This document shows positions 1 to 7,980 of a DNA stretch of 36,296 bases, one piece after another; position 1 is the stretch's first letter; each line of letters opens with the position of its first letter. Below the pieces are notes generated by a model. That model was not told the origin of the DNA, did not search any database, and saw only the letters and a program-made list of their open reading frames with translations. Origin of the DNA: an uncultured Peptococcaceae bacterium (GTDB lineage: Bacteria; Bacillota; Peptococcia; Peptococcales; Peptococcaceae); contig CATJSX010000034.1 of NCBI GenBank assembly GCA_949743265.1, forward strand, positions 1 through 36,296, written 5' to 3'. A program made the position numbers and the translations under genes.

Positions 1-131
1 CCGATTGCTTCGACAGCGGCAGCCATTTCTTCGTAAGTTACCATTTCTGAATCAATTGTATCCTGTGCATACGCGGGCAGGGCAAAACACATCAAACTGC
101 ATATCAGTAACATGATACTTATCTTTTTCAT
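1..131 (-). CDS. Secreted or exported protein, N-terminal fragment
   Basis: This is the first 43 codons of a minus-strand gene that runs off the left edge of the window. It starts with ATG (complement of 129-131) and has a GGAGGG ribosome binding site eight bases upstream. The visible protein begins MKKISIMLLICSLMCFALPAYA and then QDTIDSEM. That is a typical signal peptide: a lysine pair, a hydrophobic core, and an AYA cleavage motif near residue 22. No lipobox cysteine sits at the cleavage point, so secretion rather than lipid anchoring is likely. The mature part is too short to assign a family. A perfect 20-bp hairpin lies about 60 bases upstream. Confidence 0.75.
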   Translation of the reverse strand, partial: MKKISIMLLICSLMCFALPAYAQDTIDSEMVTYEEMAAAVEAI

Positions 132-680
132 TTTTATTCCCTCCTGATCTGATAAAGCGTTCTTTTAAGTTAATATTAAATGACAAACGTTCCGCCATGG
201 TTTACAATGAAATAGAAGAATTTTCATTGTAAACCATGGCGAAAATAAACAGCAAACCATTTGATACTGCTTGTTATGTACAACTTTTTTGTTTGATCAA
301 ACACCTTTTTCTCAGCGATAAATTCGCGACTTTGTTGCTGTTAGGTCTATTATAGCAAGCAAAAAACTAAAAATCCAGATAATATTTTCTATCGCTGCAA
401 ATCTGATATTTATCTCATAATATCCGCAGCGTTTGACGCTTATATTTCTTGAGGTGGCGTTTTATGGAGAGGGTACATCGGCTATCAACAGGGAGCTTAT
501 GCAAGCCGTTATAGCTTTGCAATATTAAAAAATTTATATAAATTTTGGATAGTTTCTGTAGATAGTATCCCTATCAAATTACTAAAAATGAAAATATAGA
601 TTAAATTATCAGAATATATTTTTGAATTTTTTAGTACTGGTACGTGAAAAATATCTGTATCATTTGGTTTTTAGCGCGGC
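132..680. other. Gene-poor region between the secreted-protein gene and the SLC13 terminator
   Basis: This 550-base AT-rich stretch holds the perfect hairpin at 193-241 and a possible minus-strand -10 hexamer TATAAT (complement of 349-354) with a poor -35, which could start transcription of the gene at 1-131. A small richer patch at about 430-530 reads as protein-like sequence for about 20 residues in more than one frame, but it has no sustained open frame. I see no gene here that I can support. Confidence 0.5.
193..241. repeat. Perfect 20-bp inverted repeat with 9-nt loop
   Basis: Bases 193-212 are perfectly complementary to 222-241, with a nine-base loop between them. The outer part of the stem contains the palindromic CCATGG. 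There is no T-tract on either side, so it does not look like an intrinsic terminator. It lies 61 bases upstream of the start codon of the minus-strand secreted-protein gene, and probably within its leader if the TATAAT at 349-354 is the promoter. It could be a regulatory RNA hairpin, an mRNA-stabilising stem or a large operator. Confidence 0.8.
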
Positions 681-713
681 AAAAAGGTGTTGTTTGAAAA
701 ACAACACCTTTTT
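681..713 (-). terminator. Rho-independent terminator of the SLC13 gene
   Basis: A 15-bp perfect stem (681-695 with 699-713) with a three-base loop has an A-run on one arm and a T-run on the other, so it can work in both directions. It begins five bases beyond the stop codon of the minus-strand transporter gene. Confidence 0.9.
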
Positions 714-718
714 TGGTA

Positions 719-2110
719 TTAACGCACACCAATCAACGCCCAATAAGGCATCAAGATTATGATGAAAAAAATAATTAACAAAATAGTACGGACTGTACTA
801 GTAACGACAAAATCTTTCATTGTCATAACGCCAAAAGAAAACATAATCAAATAATTGGCAGATTCATAAGGTAAAAATAACAAATCCCCACCCAAAAAGA
901 CAGTATATAGAATGGATTGCGGATCGATTCCTGCTTCTATCGTTGAGGCAATCAGTGCAGCAGGAAAAGCAGCATACATTGCGATTGGCGTCATTAAAAA
1001 ATTTGCCAATAAACACATGAAGAACACACCAATAAGAAAGAAACTATTACCAAATGTAGCAACTGCTGGAATCAATAATGTTGATACTAGAGCACCTAGC
1101 CCAATTTGCATACCAACTGTACCAATGCTAGCACAAGCAGCAACAAAGAAAAGCATGTCAAAAGGTATTTTTTTAATACATTCACTAGAACCTAAACCAA
1201 TACCCGGGAAAAAGGCAACAAGCGGCATAATCATAAAAGCATATTCCATGCCTAAGTGGTGCAACGGCTGAAAAAGCATATATAATAGAATAATGATCAA
1301 AAGCAACATAGCTTTCTTTTCTTGATTTGACATAGCGCCTAACCCAGCTAACTCATTTTTTATATAGCTCTCTCCCCCTTCTACTTGTGCGCTCATAGGT
1401 ATTTTGTACATTTTACCATAAATCAATATCATCAATACAGAAAAAACTGCGAGCGGCCAAAAAGCGACGAACAAATCAACCATTGTAATAGATAAATTTG
1501 GCGCTACGGTCTGAGCAGCTGGTAAAGCGATACCCATTGCTAAAGGATTATAAACCATATGATTGCATAAAGCGCTCCCCATAATAGAGGCTGACATAAT
1601 AATAGCCCCTTCTTTCGTTCGTCCGTAATGCATGGCTTGACATAGTGCATAGCTAAAGACGATTCCTACTGTTGAGCCATTGCCGAAAGTCAATAAACAA
1701 ATCAACCAATTAGCCAAGAAAATGCCCAAAGCAATTTTGATAAAAGAACCTTTGCAACGACTGACAATCCACAAAGAAATGCGATTAAGTATGCCGCATT
1801 CGGAGCAAATATTGGCGATCAGAAATCCTCCCAATACCATAGGTATTGTCGTTTGAGTCCAAGGAGAATAAGCAATCGCAAAAGGAACTATATTAAGTAC
1901 AACATATAGAGCTGGCAAAAGTAAGGCGCTGATTAACATTGGTAGCGTTTCAAAAGCAAATAAAAAGATGACAAATAATGTTACAATAAGGTATGAACGC
2001 ATTAAAGCTGTATAGGTTTCATTTAGAGGAATGAGTAATAACAATAAGGGCACTACAATCGTAATAAACCATTTGATTAGCAGTGAGTGATTATTTTTCA
2101 ATGCGACCAT
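719..2110 (-). CDS. SLC13/DASS-family anion:sodium symporter
   Basis: This 463-residue protein is almost entirely hydrophobic, with about 11-13 membrane segments, and matches the divalent anion:Na+ symporter (DASS, SLC13) fold. Family members import dicarboxylates, citrate, sulfate or related anions. Two re-entrant substrate-loop-like regions are visible: one around NPLAMGIALPAAQ in the first half and one around TPIAMYAAFPAALIAS in the second, matching the family's internal duplication. The ATG start has a GGGGGA site upstream. The gene lies 71 bases downstream of the phosphatase-like gene on the same strand, with no terminator between, so the two are probably co-transcribed; a strong terminator follows directly. 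The pairing suggests that it imports the anionic substrate, or exchanges a product, of the hydrolase. The substrate cannot be told from sequence. Confidence 0.85.
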   Translation of the reverse strand: MVALKNNHSLLIKWFITIVVPLLLLLIPLNETYTALMRSYLIVTLFVIFLFAFETLPMLISALLLPALYVVLNIVPFAIAYSPWTQTTIPMVLGGFLIANICSECGILNRISLWIVSRCKGSFIKIALGIFLANWLICLLTFGNGSTVGIVFSYALCQAMHYGRTKEGAIIMSASIMGSALCNHMVYNPLAMGIALPAAQTVAPNLSITMVDLFVAFWPLAVFSVLMILIYGKMYKIPMSAQVEGGESYIKNELAGLGAMSNQEKKAMLLLIIILLYMLFQPLHHLGMEYAFMIMPLVAFFPGIGLGSSECIKKIPFDMLFFVAACASIGTVGMQIGLGALVSTLLIPAVATFGNSFFLIGVFFMCLLANFLMTPIAMYAAFPAALIASTIEAGIDPQSILYTVFLGGDLLFLPYESANYLIMFSFGVMTMKDFVVTSTVRTILLIIFFIIILMPYWALIGVR

Positions 2111-2181
2111 AAATTTCCCCCACTTTCTTAATTTTTAGCACAAATCAGCCAAAATACCGACTAATTTATGCTCTGTTCGAT

Positions 2182-4203
2182 TTAGTATTCTTCCGCCAGA
2201 ATTTGATAAACTGGTGCTCCTTCACATTGTTTTGGCATACGAACACCAGCTAAAACAGCTACAGTAGGTGTAACATCAACTTCTCTAATCCAACGTTTAG
2301 TCACGTAATTTTGTTTAATTCCTTTTCCGGCGGCAATAAAAATTGGCGATACAGAAGTATCTTCAAATCCTAATGTGGTTGATAGAGAATCGCAGTGATC
2401 ACCGTTATAGCCTTCCGCAGTAAAGAAAATAATATCTCCGCATTGTGGGTAATCACCCCCTAGACCAATTAAGACAGCGTCTTTGTTGCGCAAAGCAAGA
2501 GAAATGACTCTATCTCCAGTTTTAGGATGCTTATAAGTATATAAAGCAGTGATAATTTCATCTTCCAATTTGTATTTATCTTCTGGTTCAACAATCCCAT
2601 ATTTATCTCTTCCTTTTAGGTTAATGTAAATATGGCAAGCCCTATTATTGATGGCGCGTGTGCGGGACCAATCTATCTCTTTCATAGGATTTCCGTTTTC
2701 ATCTTGTTTCACATAGGTGAAGCCTAGCTCCTGCATGATTGGAATACTTGTTCCACCACCGCTGCAAATTAACGGGCGATCATGTTCTGAGGAAACTTGT
2801 GCGTGATCAGAAACGATCAAAATTGTCCAATCTTTATCCAACAGATGAACAAATTGTCCAATATATCGATCCGTCTGGGTATAAACCGCTTCAGCCATCG
2901 TTAAATATTCTTCATGAGGTAATATTGCATCGCCTTTATCTTTCAAGAATCGCCAAATCATATGTCCATGAGCGTCAATATTATGAAAATGCGAAAATAT
3001 AACGTCATAATTTTTTTCTTCAATCAAATAATTCAATGCTTTCGCCTGCCATTTAGCAGCGACTTCCCAACACTCATGCATACAATCCATAACTAATTGT
3101 TTATCTGCACCGCCAAGATTAGATTCTGGAGGAGTATAACCAGCAACATCAATGATTTCTTGATACAAACTTTTGGGATGCCATACAGAATCATTGCGAA
3201 TATCCATGGCTGCTGAAATCCACATTTTCAAATGCCCACCGTCTTCATCAAGTTCTAAAATACGCATCCAACGTGCGACCGTGTAGTGCTGATCATTTTT
3301 TATAGCTTCGTCAACAATTGCTTCACTAAAAGTATCTTTAGCTAATGTGGCAATAGGATCAGATGCTTTTTTTGATTTATAAATTGCAATATGATCGTAG
3401 ACATTTTGTTCATTTTTTAAGATTAAAGCCGATCGATGAACTAATCCTTTGGAAAGAAGGATAGTAAATTCAAGCGCATCTACAGGCGCATTAGCCCAGC
3501 CTTGAGCAGGTTTAACGGGAGATAAAACAATATCAAAAGGAGCCTTCGTTAAATCAACGCCATCATCATCTTCTGACAGAATGATATTATGAATATCATT
3601 TCCACTTGTCATCATCTCACTCATACTTGTGGCATTATCGCCGATTTGTAAATCGGTAATAACACAAGGAACTTTGCCAGCAGTAGCAGCTTTTTCCTGA
3701 AATTTTACACTTTCATTTCGTTTATCAGCTACAACAATGAATTCGGGTTCTACTTGTCCAACCCCCATATTGACGACTCCCGGTTGAGTGCCATCTACGA
3801 CATGCAAATTCTCACTTTCGGAAGTTGGTGGCCAAGAACTACCGGGCCAATGCCATACCAATGTTTTTAATCCAGCTTCAGCGGTAACGTTCCATAATGG
3901 TTCCGCTGTACAATTTCTGGAATCAAGATTATATTCTAAAACGTCTAAATCAGTCGGTGACTGACGACTAAAACAGGTAACGTTATGAACCATTGGATAA
4001 CATCCTGTAGCTAATGTCGTCCACATCGGCGGCGTAACAGTAGGCTGTCCACCCAATAATACCAAATCTTCTCTGGCAGAACCGCATTCAATAATTTTTT
4101 TGGTATTAGGCATAAGACCTTGATCAACATATTTGCGCGTCAATCTTGGATCCATGCCATCAATACCGAGCACCAAAATTTTTTCAGACAATGGTTTTTT
4201 CAT
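2182..4203 (-). CDS. Alkaline-phosphatase-superfamily phosphodiesterase or nucleotide pyrophosphatase-like hydrolase
   Basis: The 673-residue product shows the metal-binding skeleton of type I phosphodiesterases and nucleotide pyrophosphatases. I read D15 in GIDGMD, the probable nucleophile T57 in TPPMWTTLATG, D410 and H414 in NIDAHGH, D466-H467 in VSDHAQ, and H603 in NGDHCD. This is the two-zinc set of the superfamily. There is no signal peptide, so it should act in the cytoplasm. I place the start at the ATG at 4203, because AAGGAG lies eight bases before it; a GTG nine bases further up would overlap that site. The family cleaves phosphodiesters, phosphonates or sulfate esters, and the real substrate is unknown. 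Its neighbours are a downstream SLC13 transporter and a divergent LysR gene, which suggests uptake and hydrolysis of a small anionic ester. Confidence 0.82.
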   Translation of the reverse strand: MKKPLSEKILVLGIDGMDPRLTRKYVDQGLMPNTKKIIECGSAREDLVLLGGQPTVTPPMWTTLATGCYPMVHNVTCFSRQSPTDLDVLEYNLDSRNCTAEPLWNVTAEAGLKTLVWHWPGSSWPPTSESENLHVVDGTQPGVVNMGVGQVEPEFIVVADKRNESVKFQEKAATAGKVPCVITDLQIGDNATSMSEMMTSGNDIHNIILSEDDDGVDLTKAPFDIVLSPVKPAQGWANAPVDALEFTILLSKGLVHRSALILKNEQNVYDHIAIYKSKKASDPIATLAKDTFSEAIVDEAIKNDQHYTVARWMRILELDEDGGHLKMWISAAMDIRNDSVWHPKSLYQEIIDVAGYTPPESNLGGADKQLVMDCMHECWEVAAKWQAKALNYLIEEKNYDVIFSHFHNIDAHGHMIWRFLKDKGDAILPHEEYLTMAEAVYTQTDRYIGQFVHLLDKDWTILIVSDHAQVSSEHDRPLICSGGGTSIPIMQELGFTYVKQDENGNPMKEIDWSRTRAINNRACHIYINLKGRDKYGIVEPEDKYKLEDEIITALYTYKHPKTGDRVISLALRNKDAVLIGLGGDYPQCGDIIFFTAEGYNGDHCDSLSTTLGFEDTSVSPIFIAAGKGIKQNYVTKRWIREVDVTPTVAVLAGVRMPKQCEGAPVYQILAEEY

Positions 4204-4523
4204 GCAAAGCACTCCTTCAGTATCAAGATTTTTATGTTGGCCAACATTTTTTACATCCTTATTATAATTATAAAATATATCAAAGTAAAATATATGACAA
4301 TAATAGTTAGTCTGATATATATCGTCGCTATCTATGAAACAGGATATACTACAAAGAATTTACCAAAATAATAAATAAAAAAACTTGCTGATAAATTGCT
4401 ATTGACAATTAAAAATCATTTTATTATAGGCAAATACAATGATTTTACTTCTAATCGGAAAAATGATATACTTATCAAAGATTATTTTTTGTTGATCATT
4501 TACAAAAACGAGGAGCTGTCAAT
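4204..4523. promoter_or_regulatory. Divergent promoter region between the hydrolase and lysR genes
   Basis: This 320-base, very AT-rich region holds the control elements of both transcription units. On the plus strand TTGACA (4402-4407) is followed after 17 bases by TATAGG (4425-4430), a reasonable sigma-A promoter for the LysR gene. On the minus strand TTGTCA (complement of 4295-4300) with TATTTT 17 bases on is a weaker candidate for the hydrolase. A short dyad, TGATA-N4-TATCA at 4464-4477, could be a LysR-type box. I see no gene here. Confidence 0.5.
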
Positions 4524-5435
4524 ATGCGAATAGAACAACTATATCATCTGATAGAAATCGCCAAAACCCATTCTTTTACAATAGCAGCGCAAAATCTCTT
4601 TATCAGTCAGCCAACCATTAGTGAATCAATCAAAAAATTAGAAGAAGAATTATCAATAACTTTATTAAATCGTCAAAAAAATAGCGTGACATTGACCGAT
4701 TTAGGACAAGAAATTTATGATATTGCTTTGCAGATTGTCAGTCAATTTGAACGTATACAAGAAATATCCCATCGCGAATCGTTTAATGTTAATAACGCTT
4801 TACAAGGAAATTTGAAAATTTCTGTTTCTACAGGAATTATTCACGGCTATTTGGAAAACGTTTTGCCTTTCTTTAAAAATAAATATCCTAATGTTACTTT
4901 ATCAGTGATTGAGCATGGGGTATATGAGTTATTGGACTTGGTTAGCACACAAAAATGTGATATCGCCATTACAATCGTTGATCAAAACAAATATTGGCAG
5001 GAACATGGTGCTAAACTGAAATATCGTTGTTTAGCTACCGAAGATTTTTATGCTTTAGTACCTGCCAATTCCCCTTTAGCCAATAAAAATAGCATTTCTA
5101 TTCGTGAGCTCGTTAATTATCCATTAGCTGCTTTGAGCTGTAATCATTCAATCAACCTTAACGATATGCTCAATGATCTATCTTCATTTCAAATCGTTTT
5201 TGCTACAAATGATTTTCAACTCTTGCAAGATTATATTGTACAAAATAATGTTATTGCTTTTCCTGTGAATGCCTCTATCCTGCAATCTTTTTCTCATAAT
5301 GTGCGGATAAAAGCCATAAAAGTTGCCAACAATTTCAAAGCAAAAATTTATTATCTTTATCATAACGATAATCCGCAAAAAGATTTGATCGAAGCCTTCA
5401 TTGAGGTTTTAGAAAATGAATTTATTCGGCAATAA
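4524..5435 (+). CDS. LysR-family transcriptional regulator
   Basis: The 303-residue protein has the standard LysR length and layout. The N-terminal winged helix-turn-helix covers roughly residues 3-60 (MRIEQLYHLIEIAKTHSFT..., then AAQNLFISQPTISESIKKLEEEL), and a periplasmic-binding-protein-like effector domain follows from about residue 90. The start has GAGGAG nine bases upstream. It is divergent from the hydrolase-transporter pair with a shared 320-base regulatory region, the usual arrangement for a LysR activator of its neighbour. Its effector is probably the transported or released small anion, but that is inference. Confidence 0.92.
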   Translation: MRIEQLYHLIEIAKTHSFTIAAQNLFISQPTISESIKKLEEELSITLLNRQKNSVTLTDLGQEIYDIALQIVSQFERIQEISHRESFNVNNALQGNLKISVSTGIIHGYLENVLPFFKNKYPNVTLSVIEHGVYELLDLVSTQKCDIAITIVDQNKYWQEHGAKLKYRCLATEDFYALVPANSPLANKNSISIRELVNYPLAALSCNHSINLNDMLNDLSSFQIVFATNDFQLLQDYIVQNNVIAFPVNASILQSFSHNVRIKAIKVANNFKAKIYYLYHNDNPQKDLIEAFIEVLENEFIRQ

Positions 5436-5483
5436 CAAGAACGTGTATTCTCTACATGGATTCGACACCTAAAAAACGACTTT

Positions 5484-5569
5484 CAAATTTTGATTTTAAC
5501 GTCTGATATTTATATGAAACGACTATTTATATTCAATAGCTATTTTTATTCGCTTAAAATCAAAATTTG
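5484..5569. repeat. 16-bp inverted repeat, arms 54 bases apart
   Basis: Bases 5484-5499 (CAAATTTTGATTTTAA) are perfectly complementary to 5554-5569. The sequence lies just downstream of the LysR stop codon. The arms are AT-rich and there is no T-tract after the second arm, so it is not a clear terminator. It may be a transcript-end structure or the footprint of a small mobile element. Confidence 0.6.
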
Positions 5570-5648
5570 CATTTCATCGCCTATTTTTGACCGTAAACTA
5601 GAAATATATGTTCGTGTTTTGCTGCTATTTTTCACTAGCGACAAAATG

Positions 5649-5676
5649 TTGTGACATAATAATAATTATGTCGTCA
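5649..5676. other. Candidate dif-like Xer recombination site
   Basis: The site reads as an 11-base left arm TTGTGACATAA, a six-base centre TAATAA, and an 11-base right arm TTATGTCGTCA. This is the 11-6-11 plan of dif sites, and the inner ends CATAA and TTATG match those of the E. coli dif site. It lies about 250 bases upstream of the tyrosine recombinase gene. Related half-sites occur at 5634-5646 (ACTAGCGACAAAA) and 5734-5746 (ACTGGCGACATAA); the second matches the reverse complement of the right arm (TCTGACGACATAA) at 11 of 13 positions. A recombinase binding site next to its own gene is known for XerS/difSL and XerH/difH. The role here is inference. Confidence 0.5.
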
Positions 5677-5699
5677 GAATTGATTTTTTATGTTATAAT
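5671..5699 (+). promoter_or_regulatory. Probable promoter of the recombinase gene
   Basis: A perfect TATAAT at 5694-5699 has TCGTCA at 5671-5676, 17 bases upstream, as a weak -35. The -35 overlaps the right arm of the dif-like palindrome, so recombinase binding could repress transcription. Confidence 0.45.
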
Positions 5700-5925
5700 A
5701 CCCTTAGAAAGCAGATTATTTAACGGCAAAAAAACTGGCGACATAATTATTTTGCTATTTTTTTCTTAAATTTTTGCGTCGTTTACTCATTACTCTTTTG
5801 ACAGTAAGTTATTTTTAAGAACAAATATTAAATAATTTGCGTTTGATAATTATTGTTGTTTTGTCCTTTAATCAAGAATTTCCGAGCACTACCCCCTTCT
5901 ATTTTCATTTTTGAGGTGATTGATA

Positions 5926-6819
5926 ATGAATGATAACTGGCATTTGAAACTTCAAGACTACAGAAATTTTTTAACTACTAATGGTTTAAGTGAAAACTCT
6001 GTTAATTCTTATTTGTACACTTTGGGAAATTTTGCGCAATTTATGGTTGAAAGTTATGGACAATTTGACTATGATCATATTTTATCAGTTGATATTAAAG
6101 ACTATCAAAATTATTTGCTGAATATCAAAAAATACAAACCAGCTACTATTTCCAAAAATTTGGTTGTTTTGCGCAATTACTGCCAATTTCTTATTATTCA
6201 AGGCTATATGACGAAAAATCCTTGTGATGAAATTCCTGCTTTTAAAGTACAGAATCCTTTGGAAAATGCGCCGGAAGTATTAGAGGGTCTTCATCTCAAG
6301 CGTTTTCGCCGCGCCGTCTACGCTGGCGGTAGTATGCGGGACATTTGTATTTATGAATTGCTTTATAATACAGGAATCCGCGTTTCGGAATTATGCGCTA
6401 TTGAACTTGATGATTTTGTCATTGGCGAGCGCAGCGGAACGTTGATTGTACGCAGCGGCAAAGGAAACAAATATCGTGAAGTTCCTTTAAATGCTGTTGC
6501 CAGAGCCTCTGTTCGCAACTATCTTGAAGTTCGCCCAAAAGTAAACAATAATAAATTATTGCAAGGTCAACGCGGTCCGCTGCAACGCAAAGCCATCAAT
6601 ACTATTTTAAACAAATATGCTGCCAAAGTTGATATTGGCGGTCAAAAAATGCATCCCCACCTTTTGCGCCACCAGTTTGGTCATGATATGGTGCAAAACG
6701 GCGAAACGCTATCGGTTTTAAAGGAAATTCTAGGACATGAAAACATCAATACTACCGCTCGCTACACTAAACCAACCAAAAAAGATACCCAAGAAGCTGT
6801 CGAACGACTGAACCAATAA
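5926..6819 (+). CDS. Xer-type tyrosine recombinase
   Basis: The 297-residue protein has XerC/XerD length and domain order: an N-terminal SAM-like core-binding domain (about residues 5-90) and a C-terminal catalytic domain. All six catalytic positions are visible: R152 (NTGIRVSEL), K179 (SGKGNKYREV), H245 and R248 (HPHLLRH), H271 (LGHENI) and the nucleophile Y280 (ARYTK). I use the ATG at 5926, which has GAGGTGAT seven bases upstream; the in-frame TTG six bases earlier would overlap that site. The likely role is chromosome dimer resolution or site-specific integration. It stands alone, convergent with the asp23-family gene, behind a promoter embedded in a dif-like repeat region. Confidence 0.9.
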   Translation: MNDNWHLKLQDYRNFLTTNGLSENSVNSYLYTLGNFAQFMVESYGQFDYDHILSVDIKDYQNYLLNIKKYKPATISKNLVVLRNYCQFLIIQGYMTKNPCDEIPAFKVQNPLENAPEVLEGLHLKRFRRAVYAGGSMRDICIYELLYNTGIRVSELCAIELDDFVIGERSGTLIVRSGKGNKYREVPLNAVARASVRNYLEVRPKVNNNKLLQGQRGPLQRKAINTILNKYAAKVDIGGQKMHPHLLRHQFGHDMVQNGETLSVLKEILGHENINTTARYTKPTKKDTQEAVERLNQ

Positions 6820-6830
6820 ACAAAGTTAAT

Positions 6831-6873
6831 AAAAAACCGCTGAAGGCATATCATTTACCTTCAGCGGTTTTTT
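6831..6873. terminator. Bidirectional terminator between xer and the asp23-family gene
   Basis: A 16-bp stem (6831-6846 with 6858-6873) has an 11-base loop and A/T runs on its outer arms. It lies between convergent genes, 12 bases after the recombinase stop and 26 bases beyond the Asp23-family stop, and should serve both. Confidence 0.9.
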
Positions 6874-6898
6874 ATTAGCTTCATTTGGACAAATTTTT

Positions 6899-7303
6899 TT
6901 ACCTTCCTCTACTATCGCTGTTCTCATCTTTCGTATTTTCTTCCCAAACACCAAAAGTTACCCCTTGCACATGAACGTTGACTTCACGCACTTTTAAGCC
7001 AGTCATATTCTCAATGGCGTTTTTGACACTGTTTTGAATTTCATGTGCCAAAGCGGGAATTTTAACGCCAAATTTTACCATCAAATACAGTTCAATAGCC
7101 ACATCTTTTTGATTAACATCGACTTTAACGCCTTTGGCTAAATTTTTCTTGCCCAGCATTTCAGAAAAATTAGACGTTACGCTGCCAGCCATACCAGCGA
7201 CGCCTTCGGGTTCCATGGCGGCGATACCAGCAATGGCGGCAATGACGCCGTCAGCAATTTTGATCGTTCCATAATCTTCTTTTTTTTCTGTTGTTTCTTC
7301 CAT
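6899..7303 (-). CDS. Asp23/Gls24-family envelope stress protein
   Basis: The 134-residue protein matches the Asp23 (DUF322) family throughout. Typical segments are GTIKIADGVIAAIAGIAAMEPEGVAGM near the N terminus, VDVNQKDVAIELYLMVKFGVKIP in the middle, and VREVNVHVQGVTF near the end. Family members lie under the membrane and are linked to envelope stress. The start has AAGGAGG seven bases upstream. The gene lies 65 bases downstream of spoIIIAH, a common neighbourhood in spore formers, but has its own sigma-A-like promoter, so vegetative expression independent of sporulation is likely. Confidence 0.92.
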   Translation of the reverse strand: MEETTEKKEDYGTIKIADGVIAAIAGIAAMEPEGVAGMAGSVTSNFSEMLGKKNLAKGVKVDVNQKDVAIELYLMVKFGVKIPALAHEIQNSVKNAIENMTGLKVREVNVHVQGVTFGVWEENTKDENSDSRGR

Positions 7304-7339
7304 AACAGCCTCCTTGAGATAAGATGATTTTCTGCTTCT

Positions 7340-7367
7340 AGTATATCAGGTTTTAGTCAAAATGCAA
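7340..7367 (-). promoter_or_regulatory. Promoter of the asp23-family gene
   Basis: On the minus strand TTGCAT (complement of 7362-7367) is followed after 16 bases by TATACT (complement of 7340-7345). It lies in the short gap after spoIIIAH, about 40 bases upstream of the asp23-family start codon. Confidence 0.6.
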
Positions 7368-7368
7368 A

Positions 7369-7968
7369 TTACTTTGGAATAATCACGATTTGTTCTAACG
7401 TAAAATTGGTGCTTTTATGAACTAAATCGCCGATTTTAGCGTAATCGCTGTCATTTAAATTGTCTGTAGTATAAACTGTTGCATTATCAAAGTCAATCAT
7501 AACAATAATATTTTGGTATCCTTTAGTTTGCAATAAAGTTTCAGCCTGCAATTCCATAGCTGATGTTTCTGCCAATGTCAGCAAGCGTCGTTCTGCTTCT
7601 GTTTTAGCTTCTGCGGATATTTTATCATTAGCAATAATATTTTCCAGCATTTCCTGCTGTTGACTATGTTGCTGATTGCGTTCCATACGCAAACTAAGTA
7701 CGCTGGCAATATTTTCGGTCATTTCGTTAGATTCCTGAGAAATGTTTTCAGCAACTGTCGGCGTCGTTTGGTTGATGATAATAGGTTGAGCTAAAGGCTG
7801 CTTAACGCTTCTATTTTTAGCTTTGGGAATTTGATTTTCTGCCAAAACCATCTGCGCTTCTTGTTGTAACGTTTCATGTGTACTTTGAAAGCCGTTGCTG
7901 ATCGCCCATACCATCGCCGCCAATATGACTAGAACAATCATTACTTTGACGTTCTGTCTTTTGAACAT
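7369..7968 (-). CDS. spoIIIAH: Stage III sporulation protein AH
   Basis: The 199-residue protein is the last product of the spoIIIA operon. It has a single N-terminal membrane segment (about residues 9-28) and a long polar outer region ending in the SpoIIIAH domain (DFDNATVYTTDNLNDSDY). In model species this outer domain meets SpoIIQ from the forespore and forms the channel through the septum. I choose the ATG at 7968 because GGGAG lies eight bases upstream; a GTG nine bases earlier leaves no spacing. Only 12 bases separate it from the end of spoIIIAG. The central Gln-rich stretch (RNQQHSQQQEM) is probably a coiled coil. Confidence 0.93.
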   Translation of the reverse strand: MFKRQNVKVMIVLVILAAMVWAISNGFQSTHETLQQEAQMVLAENQIPKAKNRSVKQPLAQPIIINQTTPTVAENISQESNEMTENIASVLSLRMERNQQHSQQQEMLENIIANDKISAEAKTEAERRLLTLAETSAMELQAETLLQTKGYQNIIVMIDFDNATVYTTDNLNDSDYAKIGDLVHKSTNFTLEQIVIIPK

Positions 7969-7980
7969 AATAATCACTCC

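Larger units (their letters stand above)
5436..5925. other. Intergenic region with inverted repeat, dif-like site and xer promoter
   Basis: This 490-base stretch has no open frame that I can support. It carries a 16-bp inverted repeat with arms 54 bases apart (5484-5499 and 5554-5569), a 28-bp dif-like palindrome with extra half-sites (5634-5746), and a promoter for the recombinase at 5671-5699. A leader of about 200 bases would separate that promoter from the recombinase start. Confidence 0.5.

Noticed and set aside
464-511. Tiny plus-strand frame with GAGGTGG before the ATG, and protein-like patch at 430-530
   Set aside because: Only 15 codons long; other frames over the same bases look equally protein-like and none is sustained, so I cannot support a gene or a relic.
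912-1271. 119-codon open frame antisense to the SLC13 gene
   Set aside because: It lies entirely inside a well-supported transporter gene, has no family resemblance and no ribosome binding site; it is a shadow of that gene.
4120-4371. 83-codon plus-strand frame across the hydrolase start and its promoter region
   Set aside because: It overlaps the hydrolase N terminus and then reads AT-rich promoter DNA (Ile/Tyr/Lys rich); no ribosome binding site.
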